Source of the DNA: an uncultured Desulfomonile sp.
GTDB taxonomy: Bacteria > Desulfobacterota > Desulfomonilia > Desulfomonilales > Desulfomonilaceae
Assembly (NCBI GenBank): GCA_937915285.1
Contig: CALDNG010000074.1
Location: 1-6,781 of the forward strand
Length of the DNA: 6,781 bases
Direction: 5' to 3'
The translations under genes were made by a program, and so were the position numbers. Positions 5,442 through 6,781 of the stretch are shown here, in pieces; position 1 is the first letter of the stretch, and each line of letters begins with the position of its first letter. Under the pieces are notes generated by a model that worked only from the letters and a program-made list of their open reading frames with translations, did not search any database and had not been told where the DNA came from.

Positions 5442-6781
5442 TTAGAAGCCCTTGTACGGGTTTGGACCGAGTTCTTCAAGTCTCTTGGTGAACTCTTCCA
5501 GGATGGCCGGTATTCGATGATACTGATCAATTGAAATCTGCTCAAATCTGATTCGGTCAGACTCCAGTACCAGTCGATCCAGTGTTTCCTTGATTTTTGT
5601 CATTCTGGTGTTGGCGAGTTCGCTTCCCTGGATGAAGTGGCACTGGTAATCGTCCCCATATTTACATCCAAAAAGCACGATGCCGTCGATACCTTTGGAT
5701 AGGGCGTCAGCAATCCATACCAGGTTCAATGATCCAAGGCACCTCAAAGGAATGAACCTGAACCACGGCGGGTAATTGAGTTTGTTCAGACCGACCATAT
5801 CAAGAGACGGGAAGGCGTCATTCTCACAGATGAAGCCTATTACTCTCGGCTTCTCTTCATATTCGTCAGGAACATTGACCGATTTGATCATGGATCCGAT
5901 CATATCGACGGAATAGTTGTTGAAAGAGATGATTCTCTCTGGACAAGACCCCATACAAATGGCGCATCTGCGGCACCTGGTAGGATGAGGCAGCGGAGTC
6001 CCCTTCACATCTTCGTTATACATTCCGAACGGACATTCTTCCGTGCAGCGTTTGCACTGAGTGCATCTCTGGATGAAGAGTTCGGGATATGACATATCTC
6101 CTGCGCGCGGGTGAACGGCTTTTCCCTGGGAAGCCATTTCCACACACTGGATGGCTTTTAAGGCGGCTCCGGTTCCGTCGTTTGCAGATCGGGAGGCCGT
6201 CATGGGTTGACGAATACATCCTGCCGTGTAAATTCCGGTTCGTCTTGTTTCATAAGGGAAACAGATGAAGTGGGAATCCGGGAACCCGTATTTGAGTTCC
6301 GGTAGCGCCGGTCCTTGACGGTACTCAAGATTCAGAATCGGGTCATCCAAGGTTGCAGGCTGCATTCCTGTGGCGAGCACTACGAGGTCTACCTCAATCT
6401 GAACAGGCTCACCGAGTAACTCGTCCATCGTTTCAATAGCTAGCTTGCGTTCGGAACCTTCCGTGATCGTAACCTTCGAAGTGTCGGTCTTTACAAAAAT
6501 GACGCCATCTTTCTGAACCTTCTTGTAGAACTCCTCGGCCTGTTCAGGCGTCCTCATGTCCTTGTAGAAGACAATGGCCTTGTTCTCCTCGTTGGCTTCC
6601 TTGACATACATTGCCTGCTTCAGTGATACACGGCAGCAAACAGCGCTACAGTACGGCAGATGATTCTCATCGCGTGAACCGGCGCACTGAATGAATGCGA
6701 CCACAGATGCAGGTGAGCCATCCGATGGACAGACTATATTTCCGGACTTTGCCATTTCTTCCATCTGAACATTTGTGATGA
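5442..6781 (-). CDS. QmoB-like protein: HdrA flavin/Fe-S protein with C-terminal MvhD-type domain, 5' end missing
   Basis: The last 445 residues of an HdrA-family protein; the frame runs through the window edge (ITNVQ precedes the Met at 6764), so that Met is internal. Numbering from it: HdrA-specific cysteines C27, C39, C43, C44; FAD-binding parts at 125-136 (VDLVVLATGMQP) and 177-189 (GIYTAGC...). Two 4Fe-4S motifs follow, C234/C237/C240/C244 and C264/C267/C270/C274. The MvhD-like domain (about 307-412) has RCLGS (341-345) and GCKYGDDYQCHF (366-377), then the tail GPNPYKGF; these recall QmoB rather than methanogen HdrA. QmoB belongs to the Qmo complex linking quinones to APS reductase; HdrA proteins split or join electron pairs at FAD. 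The next gene is HdrD-like, so the product may feed electrons to it. It could be a Qmo paralogue with another partner. Any promoter and any qmoA-like gene would lie past 6781. Confidence 0.88.
   Translation of the reverse strand, partial: ITNVQMEEMAKSGNIVCPSDGSPASVVAFIQCAGSRDENHLPYCSAVCCRVSLKQAMYVKEANEENKAIVFYKDMRTPEQAEEFYKKVQKDGVIFVKTDTSKVTITEGSERKLAIETMDELLGEPVQIEVDLVVLATGMQPATLDDPILNLEYRQGPALPELKYGFPDSHFICFPYETRRTGIYTAGCIRQPMTASRSANDGTGAALKAIQCVEMASQGKAVHPRAGDMSYPELFIQRCTQCKRCTEECPFGMYNEDVKGTPLPHPTRCRRCAICMGSCPERIISFNNYSVDMIGSMIKSVNVPDEYEEKPRVIGFICENDAFPSLDMVGLNKLNYPPWFRFIPLRCLGSLNLVWIADALSKGIDGIVLFGCKYGDDYQCHFIQGSELANTRMTKIKETLDRLVLESDRIRFEQISIDQYHRIPAILEEFTKRLEELGPNPYKGF

Overview
The window looks like chromosome from an anaerobic bacterium, most likely a sulfate-reducing or syntrophic member of the Desulfobacterota. 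That placement is inferred from the QmoB-like/HdrD-like redox gene pair and moderate base composition; no marker gene proves it. Four blocks are visible.

(1) Positions 1-471, minus strand: the N-terminal part of a periplasmic substrate-binding protein of the branched-chain amino acid (LivK-like) ABC transporter class, cut by the window edge. Behind it lies a gene-free stretch of about 700 bases (472-1175) rich in inverted repeats, with one weak promoter candidate for this gene.

(2) Positions 1176-1533, minus strand: a compact tRNA unit. A good sigma70-type promoter is followed by tRNA-Lys(TTT), tRNA-Glu(TTC) and a strong intrinsic terminator. Both tRNAs have encoded CCA ends.

(3) Positions 1859-4212, plus strand: three co-directional envelope genes. 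They encode a PAP2-type membrane phosphatase, a small exported Pro/Gln-rich protein of unknown function with its own near-consensus promoter, and a YbhN/LPG-synthase-TM-like polytopic membrane protein. The first and third suggest lipid or polyprenyl-phosphate handling; the middle one is not recognised.

(4) Positions 4211-6781, minus strand, convergent with block 3: the 3' end of a redox operon. It holds a QmoB-like protein (HdrA fused to an MvhD-type domain, 5' end outside the window) followed 8-14 bases later by a soluble HdrD-like iron-sulfur protein with two ferredoxin clusters and two CCG domains. An intrinsic terminator with a GAAA loop closes the operon and overlaps the stop codon of the convergent membrane gene. 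The pair probably moves electrons between a flavin/Fe-S hub and a disulfide- or quinone-like acceptor. No QmoC-type membrane subunit follows, so the module differs from the classic qmoABC layout.

No mobile element, CRISPR array or rRNA was found. The most interesting parts are the non-canonical Qmo/Hdr pair, its altered cysteine motifs, and the unknown secreted protein between two lipid-related membrane genes.
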